From the IMG/VR virus record IMGVR_UViG_3300017742_000035, positions 1 through 38,732 of that record: a DNA stretch of 38,732 bases; one strand, written 5' to 3'. The position numbers and the translations under genes are program-made. The stretch comes from a virus. Position 1 is the stretch's first letter, and every line of letters begins with the position of its first letter. The notes under the pieces were generated by a model. The model saw nothing but the letters and a program-made list of their open reading frames with translations. It did no database searches and had not been told where the DNA came from. Below are positions 7,894 through 15,679 of the stretch, one piece after another.

Positions 7894-9416
7894 TTATGAT
7901 ACTTTCCGTAATACTCTACACTTGTTGGAAATTGGTCTGTGTATTGTTGTTTTTCTTGTCTATTAGATTTAATATAAGGATCTAGTGCAGTAGTTCTTTC
8001 TTCAAATCCTTCATACCAAAAATTAGCATTGCTATCTTTAAATGTAGTCCAAGGATTTATTTTATGACCTGCTAACATGTATATATTAGCACCTAATGCT
8101 TCCCATGTCAACCTATCTGGTACTTCAAATACAGGACATCCTCTAAGTTCATAAATTTGTTTAAGTAATTCGCTATCATTAAACTCTTGCATTTGTATAT
8201 CACGCCAATATTGCGTATCATCTCTATTGGTCATTGCATAATGTAATGTTACAAAGTCTGCAAAATATAAAAACTGTTCTTTACATACATGATTAAATGA
8301 CTGTGCATCAAAATTGTTTAATTGATCTTTAGTTTCTGCAATGTTTATAAAATTAATTAAAAACTCATGTACACTCATTAGTCCATTAGACTCTAAAGGT
8401 TCTATAAATGCTCCACTAAGTCCTATACTAATACAATTTTTAACCCACATGCGTTCACTCATTCCGTTACGCATTTTAATATGTTTAAATTCCATTTCGT
8501 CTGCAACTGGTCCTAAATATTCTTTAAATTCTTTTAATGCTTCTTCGTCACTAATATATTTGCTTGAATAATTGTATCCTGTTCCAATACGTTCCCAAGT
8601 TGGTATTTCCCAAACCCATCCATAGTCTAATGCAACACTGTTAGTATAAAGTTTTAGTTCTTTTTCTTTATCTTTGTAAGGACGAGGAGCGGCCCATGCA
8701 CTATCAGTATAAGTTTTATTATTAAAATCAACCCAAGGCTCATTTAATGTGCCTTCCATGAGCAGTCTTTTAAATCCTGTACAATCAAAGAATAAGTCAC
8801 CTGTAATAATACCATTGTCAGTAACTACTTCAGTAATAAATCCATTGCTATCTGTATTAGCGTGTTCTACATTTGCTTGTATATGTGTTACGCCTCTAGG
8901 TATACAGTATTCGTCTCTAAGAAATCCGTAAAATTTATGTGTGTCAAAGTGCCAAGCGGCGTCTTGTGATAATTCCCAACCATTACCTATTGTATGTGTA
9001 GGCACTTTGTTATCATCTAAACATTGTGATATGGGAGATAGGTCTGTAACTAAGTCTTCAAACGGAACATTTTTTAAATATTGATGTACAAACCAATCAT
9101 TAACATTTAAATAACGCAAATCTAGTCTACCAAATGGATAATGAAACCCTACTCCGTCTTTTTTATGAAAGTTTTCAAATCTAATACTAAGTTTATTGGT
9201 AGCATTACACTTAGTCATAAAGTCTTCATCAGATATACCTAAATAGTTTTGCCATCTACGCATTAATTGGGTAGTACTTTCTCCTACGCCAACTACAGGC
9301 TTTGTAGGAGACTCAACTAGTGTAATATTCTTGTTAGGAAACGCTTTTATAAGAGTAGATGCTGTCATCCAACCTGCACTGCCGCCACCGACTACTACAA
9401 TATTATCAAACTTCAT
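7890..9416 (-). CDS. Flavin-dependent (tryptophan-type) halogenase 1
   Basis: A 508-residue enzyme of the usual length for the family. The start at 9416 is chosen because the FAD-binding motif VVVGGGSAGW follows at residues 7-16; an upstream in-frame codon at 9464 would add 16 residues inside the previous gene. The second flavin motif is VVGVGESTTQLMRRW (41-55). The halogenase Lys is Lys75 in NKLSIRF, WVWEIP (267-272) is the family signature WxWxIP that excludes monooxygenase activity, and GLSGAFIEPLESNG carries Glu342. It should halogenate an electron-rich aromatic using FADH2, O2 and halide. VirX1 of cyanophage Syn10 is a known phage example that prefers iodide. The substrate here is unknown, and no flavin reductase gene is nearby. 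Confidence 0.93.
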   Translation of the reverse strand: MKFDNIVVVGGGSAGWMTASTLIKAFPNKNITLVESPTKPVVGVGESTTQLMRRWQNYLGISDEDFMTKCNATNKLSIRFENFHKKDGVGFHYPFGRLDLRYLNVNDWFVHQYLKNVPFEDLVTDLSPISQCLDDNKVPTHTIGNGWELSQDAAWHFDTHKFYGFLRDEYCIPRGVTHIQANVEHANTDSNGFITEVVTDNGIITGDLFFDCTGFKRLLMEGTLNEPWVDFNNKTYTDSAWAAPRPYKDKEKELKLYTNSVALDYGWVWEIPTWERIGTGYNYSSKYISDEEALKEFKEYLGPVADEMEFKHIKMRNGMSERMWVKNCISIGLSGAFIEPLESNGLMSVHEFLINFINIAETKDQLNNFDAQSFNHVCKEQFLYFADFVTLHYAMTNRDDTQYWRDIQMQEFNDSELLKQIYELRGCPVFEVPDRLTWEALGANIYMLAGHKINPWTTFKDSNANFWYEGFEERTTALDPYIKSNRQEKQQYTDQFPTSVEYYGKYHK

Positions 9417-10029
9417 CTGATTCTCCAAAAACATTACCTGAAATAGTAATTCTCTTTTCGTCACTAGTATAAAAAGGATAAACTTGGTGTGTTAGTACGC
9501 TAGGAAATAAAAATATTGTTCCTTCAAAGGTTTTATCAACTGGTTGTGGTGCTTCTCGTAGTTCTCCAAACACATTTATGTATTGAAAACTAAACATACC
9601 TGCTCTAGGCATGTTACTATTGCGTACATTTACTGTACTACACTCATCTTGCATAAGATAAGGTATTTTTAAAAATATAACAAAGCTAAAATGCCCGTTA
9701 TGTGTATGTGGTGGGTTAAATTCTCCTTTAGTTTGAAAATTTGCCCATAACTTTTGTAATTTCCAATTACGTTTATCTAAATTATGATTAGTAAACTGAG
9801 GATCCCAATGATTTTGATATTCATTGCACAAACCACTAACATATTTGTCAACAATTGGCATACATTCTGTTAATTGGTACTCATGTTCTATGTTTCCTGC
9901 TAATCCGCTTGCCATACTAACGTCTAACGGCTTATTAGTTTCAGTTGTAATAGAATCTAACACTTCTTGAGGCACATCTGCTTTAACAAATCCATAATTA
10001 CTAAAATTACCAAACATAGCGTTACTCAT
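9406..10029 (-). CDS. Fe(II)/2OG oxygenase-like protein, TIGR02466-like, HxH type
   Basis: A 207-residue protein. The start at 10029 is supported by AAGGAGG eight to nine bases upstream; the longer reading frame up to 10059 is unlikely. The core reads LWANFQTKGEFNPPHTHNGH, then FSFVIFLKIP, then GTIFLFPSVLTHQVYPFYTS and EKRITISGNV. His108, His110 and His181 are the candidate ligands and Arg193 the 2-oxoglutarate contact. It overlaps the halogenase downstream by 11 nt and the oxygenase upstream by 8 nt. A segment between the two halves of the core (about residues 125-168) is longer than in the other TIGR02466-type proteins here and may shape substrate binding. Confidence 0.87.
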   Translation of the reverse strand: MSNAMFGNFSNYGFVKADVPQEVLDSITTETNKPLDVSMASGLAGNIEHEYQLTECMPIVDKYVSGLCNEYQNHWDPQFTNHNLDKRNWKLQKLWANFQTKGEFNPPHTHNGHFSFVIFLKIPYLMQDECSTVNVRNSNMPRAGMFSFQYINVFGELREAPQPVDKTFEGTIFLFPSVLTHQVYPFYTSDEKRITISGNVFGESDEV

Positions 10030-10561
10030 TATAGTAACCTCCTTCAATATCAGCATCACTATTAAAACTAATAATGGTTTTAGTCTTATTTGACTTGTTA
10101 ACTGGTGCTCTATGTATAACGAAACTAGGAAATGTAAGTATATCTCCTTCTTTAACGTCTACTTTTATTATTTCTTTTTGATTATACGGATTAATTATTT
10201 CTGTTTGAGGGCAATCATCAGGCATGTCTACGTAATACACATTAGTCCACTGACAATCTACATGTACATGCCATCCATGCACACCATTAGTAGCATATTG
10301 CTGAAACCAAATATTTTTTACGTCATATTTACTATAGCCTAGCTCTTTGTATATGTTATCAAGCTCAATTGCTAAGTGGGGTCGAAGAACTTCTAACCAT
10401 TGTCTTGGAACTTCTCTGTCTACATTCCAATCGCAACGGGTAATATCAAGATCTTCATGGCTATCTGAATAAATCCTATTAGCATCTTGATTATTGATAT
10501 GAAACATTAGCTCATCTTTTATTTTTTTGTGTTCTCTAAGACGAGTTAACACTATTGGCAT
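10022..10561 (-). CDS. Fe(II)/2OG oxygenase-like protein, HxH type
   Basis: A 179-residue protein when started at the ATG at 10561, eight bases after the halogenase 2 stop; a TTG at 10600 would give 192 residues with an overlap. The core shows IWFQQYATNGVHGWHVHVD, TNVYYVDMP, EGDILTFPSFVIHRAPVNKS and KTIISFN. His98, His100 and His150 are the likely ligands; Asp102 is two residues further on. A Lys replaces the usual Arg near the C-terminal strand. This motif order resembles the phage oxygenases near TIGR02466 but the protein is not a close copy of its neighbours. Eight-base overlap with the next gene indicates coupled translation. Confidence 0.82.
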   Translation of the reverse strand: MPIVLTRLREHKKIKDELMFHINNQDANRIYSDSHEDLDITRCDWNVDREVPRQWLEVLRPHLAIELDNIYKELGYSKYDVKNIWFQQYATNGVHGWHVHVDCQWTNVYYVDMPDDCPQTEIINPYNQKEIIKVDVKEGDILTFPSFVIHRAPVNKSNKTKTIISFNSDADIEGGYYNE

Positions 10562-10568
10562 ATCAAGT

Positions 10569-12074
10569 TTAGTTTTTTCTAGCAAATCCAATATCCCCAA
10601 TAGTAATATAATCAGTTTTGTATCCTCTAAGAACAGAATCTATTGCTTCTCTATGACTAACTGCACCATCGTGCAATGTATTATGAGCTTCTAAATTTAA
10701 AGTTGTGCAAAAATCTTCAAATTGAGGATATCTTTCTTTGTACATTTTTTTAAATGCAGTATGATCAAATAATTCTAGTCCATGTAGTACTTGTATAAAG
10801 TTTATATTTTTAAACATGTTATGATGATCATTAAATATACAATGACTAGGAAAATTTGTTCTCCAACTTTCAAAATTTTCTTTATTGAAGTCAGTTAATA
10901 CAAGTCCATCTTTAACCCATCGCCAAAATTCACTGTCATCACGCTTAGTAATGTAATGTAGTTGTATAAAGTCTACTATATTTTCAGCTACTCTACGAAA
11001 ATCTGCATTGTAACGATCTGAATACGTTGTAGTTTCTCTCGACCAAGTGTGGATAGTATTAATAAGACCAAACATTTGTTGTATTGACGAACCAATACTT
11101 GAAGCTTCTAATGGCTCTACAAACATTCCTGCTAATCCTACTGACACACAGTTTTTAATCCAGTGACGATCAACATAACCAGCACCAAATTTTATTTTCT
11201 TACCTATAGTTATATCGTAATCAAACTCTGCACGTAGTTCTTTCTCTGCATCTTCGTCACTAATAAACTTATCACAGTATACATACCCATTACCAAACCT
11301 ATCCTGTGTAGGTATACGCCACATCCATCCACTGGACATTGCTTTTGAATTAGTGTATTGTGGAATTTCTTCTTCACGCGGTGTAGGAAATGCAATAGCA
11401 CTATTCATTGGTAGCTTATCACTACAATCAATCCACTTTGCACCTAACTTACTACTAATAACTCTGTTAAACCCACTACAGTCAACAAAAAAATCACTGT
11501 CATATGTTTGCTTCTTGCCTACAAGGCTATTTACAAAGCCTTCATTGTCTAATACTACTTCATCAATTTCATCATCAAAGAACAGTATACCTCTTTCTTT
11601 AGCAAGTTTATGAAAATAGTCGTTTAACTTGTTTGTATCAAAATGGTATTGATTAGATACTTGTGTAAACGGAGGAGTTACTGTATTGTTTAGTACTTCT
11701 TTCCATACTGTGCTGTCGGCATCTGTATTTTCAGCAACACATTTATAAGCATACGGGTATAGTCCTGTCTTTTCATCTAATGCACCAAACTCACGACCAA
11801 TAGCATGCCAATAATGTTTGCCATCACCGTTCCAATTTTCAAATCGAATTCCTAATTTGTATGTAGCACCAGTATTAGCTATTAAGTCAGCAGGATCAAT
11901 TTCAATATACTTCATAAAGGTATCCCAATGCTCAGTACTACCTTCACCAACACCAATAATTCCTATCTTAGATGATTCAATGACTTGTATAGTTGCATGA
12001 TGCATACTCTCTTTAAGCATAAGCGCAGATATTAATCCAGCAGTACCTCCGCCGAGTATAGTAATTTTATCCAT
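10569..12074 (-). CDS. Flavin-dependent (tryptophan-type) halogenase 2
   Basis: A 501-residue enzyme. ITILGGGTAGL at residues 4-14 binds FAD; IGVGEGSTEHW (40-50) is the second flavin strap; Lys73 in YKLGIRFENW is the expected halogenase Lys; WMWRIP (250-255) is the WxWxIP signature. The catalytic segment reads MFVEPLEASSI: Glu323 is kept but the following residues are Ala-Ser-Ser rather than the canonical Ser-Thr-Gly, which in PrnA-type enzymes lines the halide site. A change in halide or in the acid-base step is possible. It is preceded by AAGGA and overlaps halogenase 3 by 8 nt. It is more like halogenase 3 than halogenase 1 (shared GIIGVGEGSTEHW), indicating a tandem duplication. Confidence 0.92.
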   Translation of the reverse strand: MDKITILGGGTAGLISALMLKESMHHATIQVIESSKIGIIGVGEGSTEHWDTFMKYIEIDPADLIANTGATYKLGIRFENWNGDGKHYWHAIGREFGALDEKTGLYPYAYKCVAENTDADSTVWKEVLNNTVTPPFTQVSNQYHFDTNKLNDYFHKLAKERGILFFDDEIDEVVLDNEGFVNSLVGKKQTYDSDFFVDCSGFNRVISSKLGAKWIDCSDKLPMNSAIAFPTPREEEIPQYTNSKAMSSGWMWRIPTQDRFGNGYVYCDKFISDEDAEKELRAEFDYDITIGKKIKFGAGYVDRHWIKNCVSVGLAGMFVEPLEASSIGSSIQQMFGLINTIHTWSRETTTYSDRYNADFRRVAENIVDFIQLHYITKRDDSEFWRWVKDGLVLTDFNKENFESWRTNFPSHCIFNDHHNMFKNINFIQVLHGLELFDHTAFKKMYKERYPQFEDFCTTLNLEAHNTLHDGAVSHREAIDSVLRGYKTDYITIGDIGFARKN

Positions 12075-13542
12075 TATGGTTCCTTAGAAATTTTTCTAGT
12101 CCTTGTTTATGTGGTACACGTTTCATTGACGATACTGTAATTGTATTTTGCATCAATGTATGTTCAATATATTCTTTTAGTCCTTCGGGTGCTAAGTTAT
12201 ATTCTTCTTTAACACTTTCAATGTTAACTAAACCTAATCCGTACAAAGTAATTATCCAATTTTCTGCTTTAAATAATGTCCACTTGGGATCAAACTCAAA
12301 ACTATATGGCAATCTGTTTTTCCATTTATCTAAATTTTGTGATAGTGTAGTTGGTAACCACTTATCTCTATTATTTTTTAAGTATTTCCAAAATTCTGTA
12401 TCTTCTCTTGGACTAACATAGTGTATTGCAATAAAGTCTAAAATATTTTGACTCATTTGATTTGTTTTTTGATTATAAATTTTACTAGCATCGCTGTTAT
12501 TGGTATCATTAGCCCACGCAGGTAATAAGTTTATAAGTAGCCATGTTTGCAATAGTCCTTGACTAATAGCAGAACTTTCTAACGGCTCTACAAAACCACT
12601 ACTAAGTCCAACAGCACAACAATTACCTATCCAGTTTTGATCAAGTGATCCTGGATCGAATTTAATTTTTTTAAATATTTTAATTGGATGCCCAAGTTTC
12701 TTTTCTACTTCAGCTTGTGCTTGATCAAAGTCTATATACTTGTCGCAGAATACATAACCGTTGCCCCATCTTCCTTGCACTGGAGTGTTCCACATCCATC
12801 CGTAGTCCATACCAGTAGCAGAAGTATAAATTGGATACTCGTCTGTATCTTCAGTTGGAAATGCAATAGCACTATTTGTTATCAAGTGATCTCCATAGCT
12901 ATTCCATTTAGCTCCTAGCTCTTTCATTAATACTCTTGCCATGCCCGATGCGTCTATAAAGAAATCAGCTTTGTGTATTTCTTTACCGTTTATATTTTTA
13001 ATTTGACCTTGCTCTACGTTTACGCCAACAATCTTATCTTCTTTGATAACAATATTTCTTTCAGCACAAAGTTTTAACAAGTATTCATTTAGTAGTAGTG
13101 CGTTAAAATGAAACTGTGCGGCTTCCGGCTCAACTAAATTTTGAGTCCATGCTTCTGACACACTTGGTTTATCAAACCCTATACCTGTTACTGACAACAT
13201 ATCAACTTCATCAGAAATTAATTTTTGATAAAACGGAAATGACTCGCCATTAGTTTCTAAGTAGTCGTCAATTACACTATGATAGTAATCAGGTACACCC
13301 CAATCTTTAAAATGTATTCCGACTTTCATTGTTGCACCACAATGTCTTACAGCATCATTAACATCAATGTTTAAAAACTGACATAGTGTTTTCCAATGTT
13401 CAGTGCTACCTTCTCCAACTCCAATAATTCCTATTGAGTCACTTTTAATAACAGTAACATCAAAATTAGGAAATGCTTGTTTGACCATTAAGGCCGATAG
13501 TAGACCGCTTGATCCACCACCTAGTACTATTACAGATTGCAT
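12067..13542 (-). CDS. Flavin-dependent (tryptophan-type) halogenase 3
   Basis: A 491-residue enzyme. VIVLGGGSSGL (4-14) and IGVGEGSTEHW (40-50) are the flavin-binding motifs; Lys73 in MKVGIHFKDW is the halogenase Lys. The family signature is altered: WMWNTP at 249-254, with Thr for the conserved Ile. The catalytic segment is GFVEPLESSAIS, with Glu322 and Ser323 kept and Ser-Ala where Thr-Gly is usual. The rest of the fold, including GNGYVFCDKYI and the HY-x(4)-ED-x-EFW helix, is intact, so it is not a pseudogene. It follows the TIGR02466-type gene with a 13-nt overlap and is second in the minus-strand operon. Confidence 0.92.
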   Translation of the reverse strand: MQSVIVLGGGSSGLLSALMVKQAFPNFDVTVIKSDSIGIIGVGEGSTEHWKTLCQFLNIDVNDAVRHCGATMKVGIHFKDWGVPDYYHSVIDDYLETNGESFPFYQKLISDEVDMLSVTGIGFDKPSVSEAWTQNLVEPEAAQFHFNALLLNEYLLKLCAERNIVIKEDKIVGVNVEQGQIKNINGKEIHKADFFIDASGMARVLMKELGAKWNSYGDHLITNSAIAFPTEDTDEYPIYTSATGMDYGWMWNTPVQGRWGNGYVFCDKYIDFDQAQAEVEKKLGHPIKIFKKIKFDPGSLDQNWIGNCCAVGLSSGFVEPLESSAISQGLLQTWLLINLLPAWANDTNNSDASKIYNQKTNQMSQNILDFIAIHYVSPREDTEFWKYLKNNRDKWLPTTLSQNLDKWKNRLPYSFEFDPKWTLFKAENWIITLYGLGLVNIESVKEEYNLAPEGLKEYIEHTLMQNTITVSSMKRVPHKQGLEKFLRNHNG

Positions 13543-14159
13543 TTGTTAGTTTTTCCTATAGTTATATTTGCTATTGAATCTCTTGCAAGGTTTATGTTTA
13601 TATCGCCACTTGGTAATGTATTAAACGCTACAACCCATCTGTCATAATTTTCATAATGAGGATCAGTTGAGTGATACATCCAACTTGGAAAAATTAATAA
13701 CTTACCTGGTTGTACTGGAAAAGTTACTAATGGTTCGTAGTCATGTTGAAGCACATCAATTTGTGCATGTAGTCTTTGTTGAACAGGGTCTTCAAAGTTT
13801 ATAGGAGCACCTGGAGTACAATAGTACACACCACTAAACATGCTCATACTGTGTTTGTGGGGATGACTAGCTAACCCTGCATTACTTTCAGCACAGTTGC
13901 TCCAACTGCTAGTTACTGATAATTCTTTACAGTCGTATCTTTTATCTTCGACAATATCAGCTAAACAACTTTTAATCCAGTCAAATAAGTCATCAAATAA
14001 CGGGTCGTCGTGTACATCATTTGAAGATGTAATTCCGTGCGCCGGATTGCGTTTACTTTTTAAACGCTCAATTAAGTCAGCATTATCAATAGTTGTGTTA
14101 TTAAATTCATAAAACTCTATTGGGAATACTGGTATTTTATTAAATTTATTGTTCGACAT
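13530..14159 (-). CDS. Fe(II)/2OG oxygenase-like protein, TIGR02466 family, HxH type
   Basis: A 209-residue protein and the first gene of the minus-strand operon. The start at 14159 is chosen because it lies exactly five bases after a late-promoter-like ATAAGTA; the frame can be extended to 14243 but that would cross the divergent promoter region. SWSNCAESNAGLASHPHKHS, then SGVYYCTPGAPINFEDP, then GKLLIFPSWMYHSTDPHYEN and DRWVVAFN match TIGR02466. His101, His103 and His163 are the candidate ligands, with Arg174. No Shine-Dalgarno sequence is seen, so leaderless translation is possible. Expression of the three halogenases probably depends on this start. Confidence 0.87.
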   Translation of the reverse strand: MSNNKFNKIPVFPIEFYEFNNTTIDNADLIERLKSKRNPAHGITSSNDVHDDPLFDDLFDWIKSCLADIVEDKRYDCKELSVTSSWSNCAESNAGLASHPHKHSMSMFSGVYYCTPGAPINFEDPVQQRLHAQIDVLQHDYEPLVTFPVQPGKLLIFPSWMYHSTDPHYENYDRWVVAFNTLPSGDININLARDSIANITIGKTNKCNL

Positions 14160-14164
14160 ATATA

Positions 14165-14171
14165 TACTTAT
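14165..14171 (-). promoter_or_regulatory. Late-promoter-like ATAAGTA heading the minus-strand halogenase operon
   Basis: Read on the minus strand, ATAAGTA is followed by TATAT and the ATG at 14159, the same arrangement as at 2185. If it acts as a T4-type late -10 element, the mRNA would begin at about the start codon. It is the only promoter-like sequence found upstream of the seven-gene minus-strand operon. Confidence 0.5.
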
Positions 14172-14201
14172 TTTATCTGTTGATGTTACTTCTACTAATT
14201 G

Positions 14202-14209
14202 AATAAATA
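14202..14209 (+). promoter_or_regulatory. T4-like late promoter (AATAAATA)
   Basis: AATAAATA followed by C lies 18 bases before the ATG at 14228, with a GGAG ribosome binding site between. This matches the T4 late -10 element and drives the fibre-protease-fibre genes. With the minus-strand motif at 14165 it makes a compact divergent promoter region of 68 bases. Confidence 0.65.
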
Positions 14210-14227
14210 CTACGTCGGAGATTAAAT

Positions 14228-15679
14228 ATGAGCCAAAGCCCAATTGTAGATAGAATTAGACTTATACCTAGACCAGAGGACTTTCTAAACAGAAATATCG
14301 GTTCTAGCGGTGAGTTATATTATAGTAAATCAGCTAAAACGTTACGTGTGTACGATGGAACAATACGTAGTGGATTTGAAGTTGTAACTGAAAATAATAT
14401 TAGAAGAAATGCCGCAAGCCAACAAATTGCTACAGTTAAATATCCTGTAACAGTATCAAGAAACGATGAAGATACTGCTAACGTTTATAATTTAAATGGA
14501 TCAAAGCGTCCAACAATTGATTGGATTGTAGGTTACACTTATTACTTTGATCAAACTGATCCTACAAATTTATATTTTCCAAATCCAATTGGCGGCGCAG
14601 TATTTAATCAACATCCCTTAGAATTCTCAGCAATAGATCCAGTTGAACATGTTGATCACGCTGGTTCAGATCATATAACTTACACAGACGGTGTAATTTA
14701 TTTGCTAGAACACGAACCAGTAACAAGAACTTATTATATTGCTAATTTTGCAAGTAGTACTCACCGTGCAATACAAATAACAATTACATCTTCAACACCA
14801 GAAACGCTTTACTATTATTGTATTAATCATCTTGGTATGGGCAATAGTGGTACTAGAGCTTATCCAGGAAGTGGTGGCGGTGGCGGAGTTGCTCCAAGCC
14901 CAGATGGTGCTTCAATAGAAGTTTCAGACACTGCACCAGTTAGTCCTACAAGTGGCGACCTTTGGTTTCAAAGTACTACAGGTAGATTATTAGTATACAT
15001 TGTTGACGAGGATACAGGACAATGGGTACAACCTGCGGCTGTTACACCGGACGCACCAGACATTGTAGTTGACTATGCTGATGTTATAAACAAGCCAACA
15101 TTTGCTACAGTTGCTACTACAGGTGACTATGCTGATTTAATCAACACTCCAGCAATAAACATTCCCACAACACTTACAGACTTAGGTATTACAGACGGCA
15201 CTGCTGATCAAGTTCTTACAACTGATGGCGCAGGCAATTTTAGTTTTGCAGATTCAGGCGTTGACCTAACAGCATTTAGTGTAACAGTTAATTCCGCATC
15301 AGGCGATGGTGACTTACTTTATGATAATACAACAGGAAACTTTCAATATACTCCGCCAGCAGGCTCAGGCGGATCATCATTTAACCAAGATTTGAATACA
15401 ACAAACGCAGTTACTTTTGCTACAGTAACTTCAGGAGATTTTATAACAGCAGGCACTAGTGCGCCAACAATTGATACTTCGTCAACTTTAACTATTACAA
15501 CTACTGATGGACTAATAGTTGAAGGCACAGGCGCTTTTAGATTTCCAAGATTAACAACTAACGAAAGAAACACAGTCGCCGCACTTGATGGTGATGTTGT
15601 ATATAACACTACCGTCAATAGATTCCAAGGCAGACAGAACGGTGCCTGGATAAACTTAGATGACGGAACCGCAGGGTAA
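14228..15679 (+). CDS. Fibre-like virion protein with cupredoxin-like segment
   Basis: A 483-residue, Ser/Thr/Gly-rich structural protein. Residues 98-206 form a cupredoxin-like segment: GYTYYFDQTDPTNLYF, HPLEFS with His129, and YYYCINHLGMG with Cys198, His201 and Met204, which is the ligand set of a type 1 copper site. A glycine linker (214-221) leads to SGDLWFQSTTGRLLVYIVD, then repeats such as YADVINKPTFATV and YADLINTPAI, and DLGITDGTADQVLTTDGAGN, which recur in the other fibre-like proteins of the window. The C-terminus has GDVVYNTTVNRFQGRQNGAW. It is likely a tail or whisker fibre; the exact position on the particle is not evident. The stop overlaps the protease start (TAATG). Confidence 0.75.
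   Translation: MSQSPIVDRIRLIPRPEDFLNRNIGSSGELYYSKSAKTLRVYDGTIRSGFEVVTENNIRRNAASQQIATVKYPVTVSRNDEDTANVYNLNGSKRPTIDWIVGYTYYFDQTDPTNLYFPNPIGGAVFNQHPLEFSAIDPVEHVDHAGSDHITYTDGVIYLLEHEPVTRTYYIANFASSTHRAIQITITSSTPETLYYYCINHLGMGNSGTRAYPGSGGGGGVAPSPDGASIEVSDTAPVSPTSGDLWFQSTTGRLLVYIVDEDTGQWVQPAAVTPDAPDIVVDYADVINKPTFATVATTGDYADLINTPAINIPTTLTDLGITDGTADQVLTTDGAGNFSFADSGVDLTAFSVTVNSASGDGDLLYDNTTGNFQYTPPAGSGGSSFNQDLNTTNAVTFATVTSGDFITAGTSAPTIDTSSTLTITTTDGLIVEGTGAFRFPRLTTNERNTVAALDGDVVYNTTVNRFQGRQNGAWINLDDGTAG
15177..15247 (+). repeat. Fibre repeat coding for LGITDGT-x-QVLTTDG-x-GNF, copy 1
   Basis: The same protein motif is encoded about 18575-18648, 31798-31868 and, more divergent, 32364-32432. The DNA differs at third codon positions, so the copies are old and kept by selection on the protein, not recent duplications. 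Confidence 0.8.

Noticed and set aside
12067-13542. Halogenase 3 as a pseudogene because of the altered WxWxIP motif (WMWNTP)
   Set aside because: The frame is intact over full length and the flavin motifs, Lys73 and Glu322 are conserved, so decay is unlikely.
1-14159. A RiPP or non-ribosomal peptide cluster
   Set aside because: Halogenases and oxygenases occur in such clusters, but no precursor peptide, cyclase, protease-transporter or NRPS/PKS gene is present.
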